From Terasakiella pusilla DSM 6293 (GTDB lineage: Bacteria > Pseudomonadota > Alphaproteobacteria > Rhodospirillales > Terasakiellaceae): a stretch of DNA of 64,000 nucleotides. The position numbers and the translations under genes are program-made. This document shows, piece after piece, positions 44,793-54,139 of this stretch (position 1 is its first letter; every line of letters starts with the position of its first letter). The notes beneath the pieces were generated by a model. The model was not told the DNA's origin, did not search any database, and saw nothing but the letters and a program-made list of their open reading frames with translations. The DNA is taken from assembly GCF_000688235.1 (NCBI RefSeq), contig NZ_JHYO01000001.1:186001-250000 (forward strand), written 5' to 3'.

Positions 44793-46090
44793 GATATCTA
44801 TTCCTCTTTCTCTTTACCTTTATCAGCCTTCCGGCTTACGCCCTTGCGCCCGTGCAGGAAGTCACCTCCAACAAAGGGATCAAAGCGTGGCTGATCGAAG
44901 ATCACACCAACCCCATCGTTGCGTTGCGCTTTTCCTTTAAAGGCGGCGCTGCCCTTGACCCCACTGGCAAAGAAGGTCTCGCCCGTCTCGCCTCTGCCAC
45001 CATGGATGAAGGGGCAGGGGAATGGAGCTCCCAAGCCTTCCAAAGCCGCTTGGATGATCTGTCCACTACCTTGCGCTTTGAAGCAGGCATGGACAGCTTT
45101 TCCGGTCGCGTCCTGACCTTGCGCGATAATTTGGATGCCAGCGCCGATATGTTGCGCGCTGCCCTGTTAAGCCCGCGCTTTGATGCTGAACCCGTGGAAC
45201 GGATCCGCAGCCAGATCCTTGCTGACCTGCGCCAACGCGAAGAAGCCCCCAATACCCTTGCCGCCCTGAGCCTTTATAAGTCGGTCTTTGGCGACCACCC
45301 CTACGCCCGTGGCTCCAGAGGAACACTGGACGGGGTCAAAAACATCACCCGTGACGACTTGGTGCGTTTTACCAAGGACCGTCTGGGCAAAGATAATCTG
45401 ATGGTTGGTGTCTCCGGCGATATTACACCAGATGAACTTAAGGACCTGCTGGATCGTATCTTTAGTGACCTGCCAGAGACGGCGGCGGCCAATGACCTCC
45501 CCAATGTGATCCCAACTTTTGACACTGCCGTACAGGTCATCGATAAAGCCATCCCCCAAAGCAGCATTCTGCTGGCCCAAAGCGGCATTGATCGCCATGA
45601 CCCCGACTTCTACGCCACTTACGTGCTGAACTATATTCTAGGGGGCGGCAGCTTTGCCTCACGCCTTTATGAAGAAGTGCGTGAAAAACGTGGGCTGGTC
45701 TATTCCGTCTACAGCTACCTGATGGATTATGACAAAGCACACCTCTGGCTCATTGGCGCAGGCACACAAAACGCCCGCGTACAGGAAACACTGGACGTGA
45801 TCGCCACGGAATGGGCGAAAGCCAAAAAAGAAGGAGTCACCCGCGAGGAGGTGGAGAATGCGAAAACCTACCTCACAGGTTCGTTCGCGCTGCGTTTCAA
45901 TTCCAGCGATACCATTGCGGCGATCTTGCTGAACATGCAACAGGATGATCTACCCATCGACTTTTTGGAAACACGCAACCAACAGGTCGAAGCCGTCAGT
46001 TTTGAAGACGTCAACCGCGTGGCGCAAAAGCTGTTGACCCCGGACAAACTGGTCCGTGTGGTCGTCGGTCAACCCGAAGGCCTGAAGTAA
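44789..46090 (+). CDS. M16 family protein, non-catalytic subunit
   Basis: The 433-residue protein has a signal peptide ending near AYALAP and the M16 fold, but the HxxEH motif is absent: the equivalent stretch reads GLARLASATMDEG. The conserved R/Y pair of the substrate-binding half (LYEEVREKRGLVYSVYSYL) is kept. It therefore should be the partner subunit that binds peptide for the preceding M16 protease. The genes overlap by 4 bp. A strong terminator follows. Confidence 0.92.
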   Translation: MRYLFLFLFTFISLPAYALAPVQEVTSNKGIKAWLIEDHTNPIVALRFSFKGGAALDPTGKEGLARLASATMDEGAGEWSSQAFQSRLDDLSTTLRFEAGMDSFSGRVLTLRDNLDASADMLRAALLSPRFDAEPVERIRSQILADLRQREEAPNTLAALSLYKSVFGDHPYARGSRGTLDGVKNITRDDLVRFTKDRLGKDNLMVGVSGDITPDELKDLLDRIFSDLPETAAANDLPNVIPTFDTAVQVIDKAIPQSSILLAQSGIDRHDPDFYATYVLNYILGGGSFASRLYEEVREKRGLVYSVYSYLMDYDKAHLWLIGAGTQNARVQETLDVIATEWAKAKKEGVTREEVENAKTYLTGSFALRFNSSDTIAAILLNMQQDDLPIDFLETRNQQVEAVSFEDVNRVAQKLLTPDKLVRVVVGQPEGLK

Positions 46091-46095
46091 ACAAT

Positions 46096-46135
46096 AAAAA
46101 AGCGTCCAAGGTAAAAACCAAGGACGCTTTTTTTT
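46096..46135. terminator. Bidirectional intrinsic terminator between the M16 pair and argG
   Basis: AAAAAAGCGTCC (46096-46107) pairs with GGACGCTTTTTT (46122-46133) around a 14-base loop, with a T-run on each strand's downstream side. It closes both convergent units. Confidence 0.88.
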
Positions 46136-46155
46136 AGCTTTAACGTGAAAACCGA

Positions 46156-47376
46156 TTAGCCGATTTGGCCCAGATCCGGTTTCACCGCTGCCATACGCAG
46201 GCGCAGGGCGTTCAATTTAATGAAGCCTTCCGCATCGCGTTGATCGTAAACTTCGTCTTCCTCAAAAGTCACATGCTCTTCAGAATAAAGAGAGAAATCG
46301 GACTTACGACCGACAACGATCACGTTACCTTTGTAGAGTTTCAGACGAACCACACCAGAAACGTTATCTTGCGTGGAATCGATCAGAGCCTGCAGCGCCG
46401 CACGTTCCGGTGACCACCAGAAGCCGTTGTAGATCAACTCTGCATAACGCGGCATCAATTCGTCTTTCAGGTGACCAGCGTTGCGGTCCAATGTGATGGA
46501 TTCCATCGCACGGTGCGCTGTCAACATGATGGTACCGCCCGGTGTTTCGTAAACGCCGCGGGACTTCATGCCCACGAAGCGGTTTTCCACAAGATCCAAA
46601 CGACCAATGCCGTTTTTACCCGCAACTTCGTTCAAGGCTGTCAGCATCGCTGCCGGAGACAGTTTTTCACCGTTCAGTTTAATCGGATCGCCTTTTTCAT
46701 ATTCGATCTCGATGTATGTCGGGACGTCCGGTGCATTTTCCGGGGAAACTGTGCGCAGGAACATGCTTTCGTCATACTCCATCCACGGATCTTCCAGCGC
46801 CTTACCTTCGTAAGAAATGTGCAGCAGGTTAGCGTCCATAGAGTAAGGCGCTTCCCCATGCTTGTCTTTCGGCACCGGAATTTGATGGTGTTGTGCATAT
46901 TCGATCAGTTTCGTGCGGGAGTTCAAATCCCACTCACGCCACGGCGCGATCACTTTGATGTCCGGTTGCAGGCCATAGTAGCCCAACTCAAAACGGACCT
47001 GATCGTTGCCTTTACCTGTTGCCCCGTGGGAAACAGCATCAGCGCCGACTTCGCGGGCGATCTCGATCTGGCGTTTGGCGATCAACGGACGGGCGATAGA
47101 CGTACCCAGCAAGTAAACCCCTTCGTAAACCGCGTTCGCACGGAACATCGGGAACACAAAGTCACGGACAAATTCTTCGCGCAGGTCATCAATATAGATT
47201 TGTTTGATACCCAGCATTTCAGCTTTTTTACGTGCGGGTTCAACTTCTTCCCCCTGACCGAGGTCAGCTGTGAAAGTCACCACTTCGCAGTTGTAGGTAT
47301 CTTGCAGCCATTTCAGGATGATGGACGTATCCAGACCACCGGAATAGGCCAATACTACTTTTTTGATATCGCTCAT
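46156..47376 (-). CDS. argG: Argininosuccinate synthase
   Basis: ArgG joins citrulline and aspartate with ATP in arginine synthesis. The PP-loop [10 protein letters not shown] is at the N-terminus, followed by the family motifs [22 protein letters not shown] and [10 protein letters not shown]. The 406-residue length is normal. It is a single-gene unit with a candidate promoter 42-70 bp upstream and a terminator downstream, divergent from dapB. Confidence 0.97.
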   Translation of the reverse strand: MSDIKKVVLAYSGGLDTSIILKWLQDTYNCEVVTFTADLGQGEEVEPARKKAEMLGIKQIYIDDLREEFVRDFVFPMFRANAVYEGVYLLGTSIARPLIAKRQIEIAREVGADAVSHGATGKGNDQVRFELGYYGLQPDIKVIAPWREWDLNSRTKLIEYAQHHQIPVPKDKHGEAPYSMDANLLHISYEGKALEDPWMEYDESMFLRTVSPENAPDVPTYIEIEYEKGDPIKLNGEKLSPAAMLTALNEVAGKNGIGRLDLVENRFVGMKSRGVYETPGGTIMLTAHRAMESITLDRNAGHLKDELMPRYAELIYNGFWWSPERAALQALIDSTQDNVSGVVRLKLYKGNVIVVGRKSDFSLYSEEHVTFEEDEVYDQRDAEGFIKLNALRLRMAAVKPDLGQIG

Positions 47377-47417
47377 GTTAAAATCGCCTTCAAATCAGGT
47401 CATGTCAATTGCGCGAG

Positions 47418-47446
47418 AAAATAAGACACAAAGCGAATAAGAGCAA
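47418..47446 (-). promoter_or_regulatory. Candidate promoter of argG
   Basis: On the minus strand TTGCTC (47446-47441) and TATTTT (47423-47418) are 17 bp apart, giving a leader of about 35 bases. The same arrangement precedes proA. Confidence 0.4.
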
Positions 47447-47594
47447 GGATTCATCATCAGACGAGCATGAAAATCCTGTTTTTCAACGCCGACAGGAGAT
47501 AGTCCGTTTGGAACATGCGTTCCGGTTTGCCTTTCGTGGCCTGTTCTGATAGCGTCGGGCAAAATTTTACCTTGCCTTAATTGGAGCCAAAAAA

Positions 47595-48398
47595 ATGAAA
47601 ATCGGTATTGTCGGCTGTGCAGGCCGGATGGGACGTATGTTGGTGCAGGCCGTTGTCGCCACAGAAGGGGCAGTGCTTGCGGGCGGGACCGAAATGCCAA
47701 GTTCTCCGTTCATCGGGCAAGACCCGGCTGTGGTTGCGGGGGAAGTGCCAAGCGGAGCCAAGATCATCACCGATGCGGACGAACTGTTTGCCATCTCTGA
47801 CGTGGTCATCGACTTTACAATTCCCGCGGCAACGATTGAACATGCAAAACTGGCGGCAAAACATGGCACAAACCTTGTGATCGGCACCACGGGCCTGAGC
47901 GCAGATGATCAGGCGATCATTGCCGAAGCTGCGAAATCCACCACCATCATCCAAGCCCCGAACATGAGCTTGGGCGTCAACCTTGCCTTCGCCATCACTG
48001 AAAAAGTCGCCTCCATGCTGAATGATGACTGGGATATCGAGATTGTGGAAATGCACCACAAACATAAAATCGATGCCCCGTCCGGCACCGCCCTTGGTCT
48101 GGGTCGCGCAGCCGCTGCAGGGCGCAAGGTTGATCTGGATGCGGTCGCTGACAAAGTACGCGATGGCTTTACCGGGGAACGTAAAAAAGGCGATATCGGC
48201 TTTGCGACTTTGCGCGGCGGCGATGTAGTCGGCGACCATACAGTCATTTTCGCCATTGAAGGTGAACGTTTTGAAATTACGCACAAAGCTTCCAGCCGCG
48301 TGATCTTTGCACGCGGTGCCGTCACCGGTGCCATGTGGACCAAAGGCGCGGATAAAGGCCTGTTTGACATGCAGGACGTTTTGGGACTGAAAGAGTAA
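47595..48398 (+). CDS. dapB: 4-hydroxy-tetrahydrodipicolinate reductase
   Basis: DapB reduces the diaminopimelate/lysine pathway intermediate with NAD(P)H. The nucleotide-binding GCAGRMGRMLV is at the N-terminus and the active-site block EMHHKHKIDAPSGTAL is near residue 155. Length is 267 residues. A GGAG ribosome site precedes the ATG. It is followed 6 bp later by nth. The pathway's dapF lies at 60 kb in this window. Confidence 0.96.
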   Translation: MKIGIVGCAGRMGRMLVQAVVATEGAVLAGGTEMPSSPFIGQDPAVVAGEVPSGAKIITDADELFAISDVVIDFTIPAATIEHAKLAAKHGTNLVIGTTGLSADDQAIIAEAAKSTTIIQAPNMSLGVNLAFAITEKVASMLNDDWDIEIVEMHHKHKIDAPSGTALGLGRAAAAGRKVDLDAVADKVRDGFTGERKKGDIGFATLRGGDVVGDHTVIFAIEGERFEITHKASSRVIFARGAVTGAMWTKGADKGLFDMQDVLGLKE

Positions 48399-48404
48399 AA
48401 GCCC

Positions 48405-49037
48405 ATGAAAAAGGCTGATCGTATTGAATTTTTCCGTCGTCTGGAAGAGGATAACCCCGAACCCAAAGGCGAGCTGAATTACACCAACCCGTATACCTTG
48501 CTCGTGGCTGTTGCTCTGTCTGCGCAAGCCACCGATGTTGGCGTCAACAAAGCAACGGAAGCCCTGTTTAAAGTGATCTCCACCCCGCAGGAAATGCTGG
48601 ATTTGGGGGAAGCGGGCTTAAAGGAATATATCAAGACGATCGGCCTTTATAACTCCAAAGCCAAGAACGTCATCAAGGCAGCGCAAATGCTGGTGGACAA
48701 TCATGACGGTATTGTCCCCAACGATCAAGCTGCCCTTGAAAAGCTACCCGGTGTCGGGCGCAAAACGGCCAATGTCGTGCGTTCTATGGCGTGGGGTGTG
48801 CCGACCATTGCGGTGGATACCCATGTGTTTCGAGTTGCCAACCGCACCGGCATGGCGTTGGGGAAAACCGTGTTGGAAGTGGAATTAAAACTGCTGAAAG
48901 CGATCCCGAAAGAATATCTCTTTCACGCCCACCACTGGCTGATCCTGCACGGCCGCTATATTTGCAAAGCCCGTAAACCCGATTGTGCCCAATGCAAGGT
49001 TTACGACCTCTGCAACTATAAAGCCAAAACCGTTTAA
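48405..49037 (+). CDS. nth: Endonuclease III
   Basis: Nth removes oxidised pyrimidines from DNA and nicks the abasic site. The helix-hairpin-helix [12 protein letters not shown] holds the catalytic Lys, and [13 protein letters not shown] holds the catalytic Asp. Four cysteines near the C-terminus ([17 protein letters not shown]) match the C-x6-C-x2-C-x5-C iron-sulfur loop. The length of 210 residues is normal. It is probably co-transcribed with dapB and overlaps the convergent SDR stop by 4 bp. Confidence 0.96.
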   Translation: MKKADRIEFFRRLEEDNPEPKGELNYTNPYTLLVAVALSAQATDVGVNKATEALFKVISTPQEMLDLGEAGLKEYIKTIGLYNSKAKNVIKAAQMLVDNHDGIVPNDQAALEKLPGVGRKTANVVRSMAWGVPTIAVDTHVFRVANRTGMALGKTVLEVELKLLKAIPKEYLFHAHHWLILHGRYICKARKPDCAQCKVYDLCNYKAKTV

Positions 49038-49762
49038 AGCGCCTGTTTCGTCGGGCGAATAACGATTTCGTTGACGTCCACATCATCTGGCTGTTCCACC
49101 GCATAGACAACAGCGCGCGCAATTGCGTCTGCATCGATGGCATCTTCATACAGCTTGTCCACACCCTTGGCGACTTTCTCGTTGCTGATGGACTGAGTCA
49201 GCTCCGATGTCACTGCACCGGGGGAAATGATGGTGGTGCGCAACTGACCGCGCGATTCCTGGCGCAATCCTTCCGAGATCGCGCGCACGGCAAATTTCGT
49301 CGCGCTATACACACCGGAAGACGGTGTGACCACATGACCTGCCACAGAGGCAATATTGATGATATGACCGGATTGTTGCGCGTTCATGGTATCCATCACA
49401 GCCGCAATGCCATGCAAAACACCGCGAATATTGACGTCAATCATCTGGTTCCATTCATCCAGCTTCTTTTCGGAGAAAAAGGACAGGGGCATGACACCGG
49501 CGTTATTGACCAGCACATCAATGCGCCCGAATTCGTCCAGTGCCAGTTTGGCAAGTTGGTCAACCTGACGCGCATCCGTGACATCACACGCCATGATACG
49601 CACATTCTCGCCCAAATCTTTTTGAATGACCTGCAATTTATCCAGGCGACGCGCGCCCAAAACCAACTTCGCGCCTTTGGCCGCCAGTTTACGGGCCATG
49701 GCTTCACCCAGACCGCTGCTTGCCCCTGTGATGATGATTGTTTTTTCTGAAAGTCCAGACAT
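49034..49762 (-). CDS. Short-chain dehydrogenase/reductase
   Basis: The 242-residue classical SDR has the cofactor-binding [16 protein letters not shown], the structural NNAG (VLVNNAGVM), the catalytic Ser in NIASVAG and the YSATKFAV (YxxxK) pair. The basic residue after the first Gly motif (GARR) favours NADP. It resembles the YdfG/serine-dehydrogenase-like group, but the substrate is not known. It stands alone on this strand. Confidence 0.88.
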   Translation of the reverse strand: MSGLSEKTIIITGASSGLGEAMARKLAAKGAKLVLGARRLDKLQVIQKDLGENVRIMACDVTDARQVDQLAKLALDEFGRIDVLVNNAGVMPLSFFSEKKLDEWNQMIDVNIRGVLHGIAAVMDTMNAQQSGHIINIASVAGHVVTPSSGVYSATKFAVRAISEGLRQESRGQLRTTIISPGAVTSELTQSISNEKVAKGVDKLYEDAIDADAIARAVVYAVEQPDDVDVNEIVIRPTKQAL

Positions 49763-49891
49763 ATCCTACCTTTGATTTTTTTATGGAATAAAACCCTATG
49801 TAAGCAGACCGAATGATTTGTGCAATCCTGATGATTTTTACGCCAGTCTCTGATAGGCTAAGCGCTTGGAACACTGCTGGGACATCTGATC

Positions 49892-50380
49892 ATGAACAAC
49901 GAAGAACATCTGATCCACGAAATCAAACGCGAACTCGATTGGGCGGTTGAGGAAGTCAAACGCACAGAAGCCAAGGTTATGCAGCTGGAAATCGACTTCA
50001 ACAAGAAATTGGAAAATGCCGATAAAAACGAAGTCGTGCGCCTGATGGATGAGAAAGAAGCCCTTCAGGAAAAAACCGGCCTGAACGAAGCGTATAATCT
50101 TCAACGCCGCGCCGCCAAACGGTTTTACATGATCAGCCATGTCTATGATATCGCCAGCACCCACAAATCATCAGACACAATCCGTGAAGAACTCAGCAAG
50201 TTTCTCTATCGCGCCATTGACGGTGTTGCGGAAAATGCCGACCAACGCGACAAGCTGCTGGAAATGGCAGAAGCCCTCATGACTTATTTCAACGATGGTT
50301 ATTCCGACGAGGCCGACGAAGCCATCCGTGAAGCATGGCAGAATATTGAAGAAACCCTGCGCGGTTTAGGGCGCCAATAA
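49892..50380 (+). CDS. Hypothetical coiled-coil protein, 162 aa
   Basis: I do not recognise the family. The protein is almost entirely helical: residues 1-75 form a charged coiled coil (IKRELDWAVEEVKRTEAK onward), then YNLQRRAAKRFYMISHVYD and further helices to the end. There is no signal peptide or membrane segment. Codon use is like the core genes. It is a monocistronic gene; the hairpin just after it has its T-run on the other strand, so it is not a good terminator for this gene. Confidence 0.72.
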   Translation: MNNEEHLIHEIKRELDWAVEEVKRTEAKVMQLEIDFNKKLENADKNEVVRLMDEKEALQEKTGLNEAYNLQRRAAKRFYMISHVYDIASTHKSSDTIREELSKFLYRAIDGVAENADQRDKLLEMAEALMTYFNDGYSDEADEAIREAWQNIEETLRGLGRQ

Positions 50381-50398
50381 ACAATACAGGCAGAGCAC

Positions 50399-50426
50399 AA
50401 AAAAAAGCCGGTCCAAAGACCGGCTT
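50399..50426 (-). terminator. Intrinsic terminator for leftward transcription
   Basis: AAGCCGGTC (50405-50413) and GACCGGCTT (50418-50426) pair around CAAA. On the minus strand eight Ts follow (50406-50399); on the plus strand there is no proper T-run. It therefore stops transcripts that come from the right. Confidence 0.75.
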
Positions 50427-50554
50427 AAAAGTTTGTTAGAAGCTATCACTAGCTCCTAGGCGCTCTGATTCGGGCAAAGCCCGAAAAAGGTATCGATTGT
50501 CCACATATCAACTCAGAATTAATACACTTCAAATCGATAAGATCGGCGGAATAG
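50399..50554 (-). ncRNA. Candidate structured small RNA
   Basis: Read leftward, the region after a TATAAT (50566-50561) contains in order: a pair AATCGATA/TATCGATT (50539-50532 with 50498-50491), a tight hairpin TTCGGGC/GCCCGAA (50485-50469), a hairpin AGCTA/TAGCT (50454-50441), and a 9-bp GC-rich stem (50426-50405) followed by eight Ts. That is the form of an independent small RNA ending in an intrinsic terminator. The -35 (GCATTT) is poor, so it could instead be the 3' end of a transcript from the 50702 gene. No known RNA family is recognised. Confidence 0.4.
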
Positions 50555-50629
50555 ATGTCTATTATAATAAGCTAATCTCGCTAAAATGCTATACTTTTTT
50601 GATACGTAAGAACACTTAGGGGTGTCTGC

Positions 50630-50698
50630 GTGATCCCCCAATACTCGGAATTGTTCCAAAAACTCTCTCGTGATCAAAAAAGCTTTTCAACTTATTAG
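50630..50698 (+). CDS. Possible 22-aa small protein
   Basis: A GTG at 50630 with AGGGG seven bases ahead opens a 22-codon frame that ends with TAG; the product starts MIPQYSELFQKLSRD. An extended -10 (TGCTATACT, 50587-50595) lies upstream, but no good -35. The signals are only suggestive; it may be chance. Confidence 0.2.
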   Translation: MIPQYSELFQKLSRDQKSFSTY

Positions 50699-50701
50699 AT
50701 T

Positions 50702-50923
50702 TTATCGACTGTGTTGCTTTTTCAAAGCTGGGTAACCTGCCTTGAACTTGGCCAGATCCGCTTGACTGCCAAAAGACACAACAACCACTTTGCCCCCCAG
50801 ATCTTCAGCGATGCCATCCAGCTTTACATTCCAGCCGGAAGCACAGTTTCGCTCCAAAAAGTCTTCGAGTACATTTAAAGGCACAGGCGTTTTAAAACGC
50901 AAGGCAGGACGTCCGTCGCTCAT
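50702..50923 (-). CDS. Small hypothetical protein, 73 aa
   Basis: I do not recognise a named family. The protein has a beta-alpha pattern (ALRFKTPVPLNVLEDFLER, then KVVVVSFGSQADLAKF) and one cysteine, and ends with a basic tail. No signal or membrane segment is seen. It lies 53 bp downstream of the 335-residue unknown gene on the same strand, so the two may form an operon. The nearest leftward terminator is about 275 bp further on. Confidence 0.65.
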   Translation of the reverse strand: MSDGRPALRFKTPVPLNVLEDFLERNCASGWNVKLDGIAEDLGGKVVVVSFGSQADLAKFKAGYPALKKQHSR

Positions 50924-50976
50924 GCGCGTTTCTCCATATTGTTAGGTCATTTCCCGTCACAATATGTCTGATTTTT

Positions 50977-51984
50977 TTATTCCGTAAAGACGATATGCAT
51001 GCCTTTAATGCGCTCGACCGGGGTGCGCATAGCGTCAGGGTTGTTTGCCTCCCCGATTATAATCATCCAACGCGACGCCAGCGCATCCAGACGGGCGGCG
51101 GCGCGATGTAAATCGGCATAACTTTTCTCGAAATTATCTTTTTTCATCTTCTCGATGATCGGCTGTAACTGACGGCCCAGCGCGGTATACTCTTTCGCCA
51201 TCTGGTCAAGTTCTTGCTTAAAGCCCAAAAAGATATCTTTGATCCGTGATTTAGCGACCGGCCCCGTATCCTCCGCCGCTAGTTTGCGCAAGGTCGCCTC
51301 AAATGCAGGCTGGGCTTTGCGGATTTTCAATGCCTTGACCTTGATGCGTTCGATTAAAGTCAACGCCACACCATATTTAAACAGGCGCGCCATCACCTCG
51401 CTGGTGGGGATTTCGAGGACTTTTGCAGCCAAAATAAACTGGTCTTTCGGCGGTGTCTCGTCACGCAATTTATCAATTGAGGCCTGATCGCTCAGCCCAT
51501 GTTCCTTGCGCAATAACTCGTCAATCAACAGCTTTGCCACATAGCGCTGCATCTGCCCAAACAGGCGGTTACGCTCTGCCATACGTTCTTTGACATTATA
51601 TTGCTCAACGAGACGCAAAGCAGCCTGTTCCAGAAAATGGCCGTTATCGCCATTTTTTTCCAGCGGGCGTTGAACGAAGGCGAGATACTGCCCGGAAGAT
51701 AAACCGTTCAGGCCCGGCACAAGTTGAGGCAGCCGCGTCGGATTGACCAGACGGTCCTGCTCGTTGCGCTCTTTATCCACCCACTGGTTATCCGTGGCCT
51801 TTAAACGCTGCAGGGCACCCACGTCCAGCACAATTTCGCCATCCCCCCGGCGGGTCAGGACCAATTGCGACAGGAGCTTTTTTGTCTCGTCAGAGATTTT
51901 ACTCTCTGCTTCTGCCATCTCCAGCGTCTGCCCAACCGCGGCACGGATGGTATGAAAAATATCGGCGTTCGTATCCCCAGCCAT
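50977..51984 (-). CDS. Hypothetical protein, 335 aa
   Basis: I do not recognise a named family. The protein is soluble and highly helical, with no signal peptide or membrane segment. The N-terminal 100 residues contain TRRGDGEIVLDVGALQRL; the middle has basic helices (MAERNRLFGQMQRYVAKLL) and the last third is a long charged coil (SRIKDIFLGFKQELDQMAKE) ending with GMHIVFTE. Codon use fits the genome. The small gene at 50702 follows it. No function is proposed. Confidence 0.75.
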   Translation of the reverse strand: MAGDTNADIFHTIRAAVGQTLEMAEAESKISDETKKLLSQLVLTRRGDGEIVLDVGALQRLKATDNQWVDKERNEQDRLVNPTRLPQLVPGLNGLSSGQYLAFVQRPLEKNGDNGHFLEQAALRLVEQYNVKERMAERNRLFGQMQRYVAKLLIDELLRKEHGLSDQASIDKLRDETPPKDQFILAAKVLEIPTSEVMARLFKYGVALTLIERIKVKALKIRKAQPAFEATLRKLAAEDTGPVAKSRIKDIFLGFKQELDQMAKEYTALGRQLQPIIEKMKKDNFEKSYADLHRAAARLDALASRWMIIIGEANNPDAMRTPVERIKGMHIVFTE

Positions 51985-52163
51985 GTAGCTAGCAATCCTT
52001 CTCTCAGCCCAATGAAAAGCTGCTTATATTTTTAGTTGTTCCATCAGGCCGTTATATAAGAAACTGCCCGCCAACAAAAGCATAAAGCCATCAAAACAAT
52101 AAAATCTTTCGTATATAAGACTAATATTATACAGTTTATCTGGTTTTACAGAGAGGTATGCAG

Positions 52164-52940
52164 ATGAAACGTCAAGTTATTCGGCTAATTGGTTTTTTTA
52201 TAGTTTTAATACTTAACACCCCCGCACCCGCAGCAGAACTACAAGTTACAGACCTTGTGCACGGCACGGGACCGACGGCCCTCAAGGGGGCCTCTGTCGT
52301 GGTTCATTATACAGGGACCCTTGCCAACGGCAAAAAATTTGATTCTTCGTATGATCGCAATCAACCCTTTGAATTTCAGCTTGGCGCCAGACAGGTTATC
52401 CCCGGCTGGGAACAAGGCGTCGTCGGGATGCAGGTCGGCGGCAAACGCAAGCTGGTCATTCCCCCCGAATTGGGATATGGCGCCCGTGGGGCAGGCAATG
52501 TCATTCCCCCTAACGCCATCCTGCACTTCGATATAGAGTTGTTGGAAGTCAAAGAACCTCCTTTTAAAAATATCGGAAATGCGCAGCTAAAAGAACTCCG
52601 CCAGCAAGGGGTCAAACTCATTGATATTCGCACCCCTGAAGAATGGAAGGAAACCGGCGTTATTGAAGGCAGCCTTCTGCTACCCTTTAAAATGTCCAAT
52701 GGGCGTTTTAACAGTGGTTTTGTTGAAGACATGGCCCGACTCGTTGAAAAAAATGAGCCTTTTATCCTGATTTGTCGCACGGGGAACCGCAGTCAAGCAG
52801 CGGCACAAGGCTTGAGCCACAATCTAGGCTACAGCAGCGTTTATAACGTCACAGACGGCATAACGCACTGGAAAGCCGAAAAAAATACCACTATAAAACC
52901 GGACCTGAATAATCTTAAAAACACATGCTCTAAGTGTTAA
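52164..52940 (+). CDS. Periplasmic FKBP-type peptidyl-prolyl isomerase fused to rhodanese
   Basis: A signal peptide (residues 1-24, ending in APAA) leads an FKBP domain (about 30-125: [45 protein letters not shown]) and then a rhodanese domain (about 133-240: [10 protein letters not shown] and the active loop CRTGNRS). The catalytic Cys is present, so it could carry persulfide sulfur. The last residues are CSKC, an extra CxxC. The start is the ATG at 52164, with AGAGG seven bases ahead. A YeeE/YedE transporter gene follows after 113 bp, which suggests a sulfur role; this is inference. Confidence 0.88.
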   Translation: MKRQVIRLIGFFIVLILNTPAPAAELQVTDLVHGTGPTALKGASVVVHYTGTLANGKKFDSSYDRNQPFEFQLGARQVIPGWEQGVVGMQVGGKRKLVIPPELGYGARGAGNVIPPNAILHFDIELLEVKEPPFKNIGNAQLKELRQQGVKLIDIRTPEEWKETGVIEGSLLLPFKMSNGRFNSGFVEDMARLVEKNEPFILICRTGNRSQAAAQGLSHNLGYSSVYNVTDGITHWKAEKNTTIKPDLNNLKNTCSKC

Positions 52941-53053
52941 ATTATATTATTTACACAAGAAAATAAGATTATTATTGATTTGCGATCTCTAATATGCCAC
53001 AAGGAGGGTGTAAAACCTTCTGCACCTTTGTGCGCCTATTGGAGAATTCAGAC

Positions 53054-54139
53054 ATGTTTGAAAACATGGAACCAACACAAATCTTATTATGGGGTGGTGG
53101 CTTATTGGGCCTGGCTTTCGGGCTTTTAGGACAATCCAGCCGTTTCTGTTTTCGTCAAGCCGTTGCAGAAGGCTTTGAAGGTAAGCGTGCCGGTCAACTA
53201 CGTGCATGGCTGATTGCGACACTGGTCGCCATCGCCGCCACACAAGCCGTCGTCTATCTGTTTGAGCTTGATCTCGCCGAAAGTGCCTATTGGGTTAAAA
53301 GCCTGCCTCTCGTCGCCCTCATTTTGGGCGGCCTAATGTTTGGAGTCGGCATGATGATCGCACGGGGTTGTGCCGGGCGTCAGGTTGTTTTGGCCGCCAC
53401 AGGGAACCTGCGTTCCCTCATCGTGATCATTACCATTGCACTAAGTGGCTATATGACCATGCGCGGTCTATTAGCCCCTGTGCGCCAATCGTTGGAGGGA
53501 CTGGTGCAACTGCCGTTCACCCATCCTGATGTGATGCACAGCAGCGTGGCCCTGTTTGGTCTGGAAGCGGAAACCGTTCAGACAGCCGTCATCGCAATCG
53601 CCGCCCTTCTTGCCCTGATCCTGATCTCACGCAGCTTTGTTTTGCGCGACAAAATTTACCTGAGCCTATCCGCGTTGGTCATCGGTGGCCTGATTGCGGG
53701 CGGCTGGTACGTCACCGGTGTCATTGGCTTTGATGAATTTGAACCCACACGCCTCGAATCCCTGACATTTGTGGCACCGGGCGGCAACGCCATGCAGTTC
53801 CTGATGATTTATACCGGGACAACGGCCAACTTCGGCATCATGCTCATTGGCGGGGTGATTGCGGGATCCTTCCTGTCGGCCCTTGTGCGCCGCGAGCTAA
53901 AACTGCAAAGCTTCAGCGAACCAAAAGAGATGCTGCGCTATCTGGCCGGCGGCGTGCTCATGGGCTCCGGTGCGGTTATGGCAATCGGCTGTTCCATCGG
54001 GCAAGGCCTGTCCGGGATCAGCACACTGTCCTTTGCCTCCATCATCAGTGTCAGCGCCATTGTTGCAGGGGCCAAAATCGGTCATTGGATCATGCACCGT
54101 GAAACCCAACGTCAAACAAAGTTAGCCGCAGCCGAATAA
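53054..54139 (+). CDS. YeeE/YedE-family sulfur-compound transporter
   Basis: YeeE/YedE proteins are inner-membrane carriers for thiosulfate or related sulfur compounds; the TsuA structure shows a path lined by cysteines. This protein of about 361 residues has about nine membrane segments and the conserved Cys motifs SRFCFRQ, RGCAGR and GCSIGQGLSG. I start at the ATG at 53054 (MFENMEPTQI) with GGAG nine bases ahead; the frame opens at 52994. It follows the FKBP-rhodanese gene on the same strand. No TusA gene is adjacent; the nearest is at 11.7 kb. Confidence 0.88.
   Translation: MFENMEPTQILLWGGGLLGLAFGLLGQSSRFCFRQAVAEGFEGKRAGQLRAWLIATLVAIAATQAVVYLFELDLAESAYWVKSLPLVALILGGLMFGVGMMIARGCAGRQVVLAATGNLRSLIVIITIALSGYMTMRGLLAPVRQSLEGLVQLPFTHPDVMHSSVALFGLEAETVQTAVIAIAALLALILISRSFVLRDKIYLSLSALVIGGLIAGGWYVTGVIGFDEFEPTRLESLTFVAPGGNAMQFLMIYTGTTANFGIMLIGGVIAGSFLSALVRRELKLQSFSEPKEMLRYLAGGVLMGSGAVMAIGCSIGQGLSGISTLSFASIISVSAIVAGAKIGHWIMHRETQRQTKLAAAE

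Larger units (their letters stand above)
50381..50701. other. 321-bp AT-rich intergenic region with small-RNA features
   Basis: This region holds a leftward small-RNA candidate (50399-50554) made of several hairpins with a terminator, TATAAT sequences on both strands near 50561-50568, and a possible 22-codon reading frame on the plus strand (50630-50698). No ordinary gene fits. Confidence 0.6.

Noticed and set aside
46471-47424. Plus-strand open frame of 317 codons opposite argG
   Set aside because: It is antisense to an intact argG and has composition typical of shadow frames.
47577-48527. Minus-strand open frame of 316 codons opposite dapB and nth
   Set aside because: It overlaps two complete genes, and no motif or start signal supports it.
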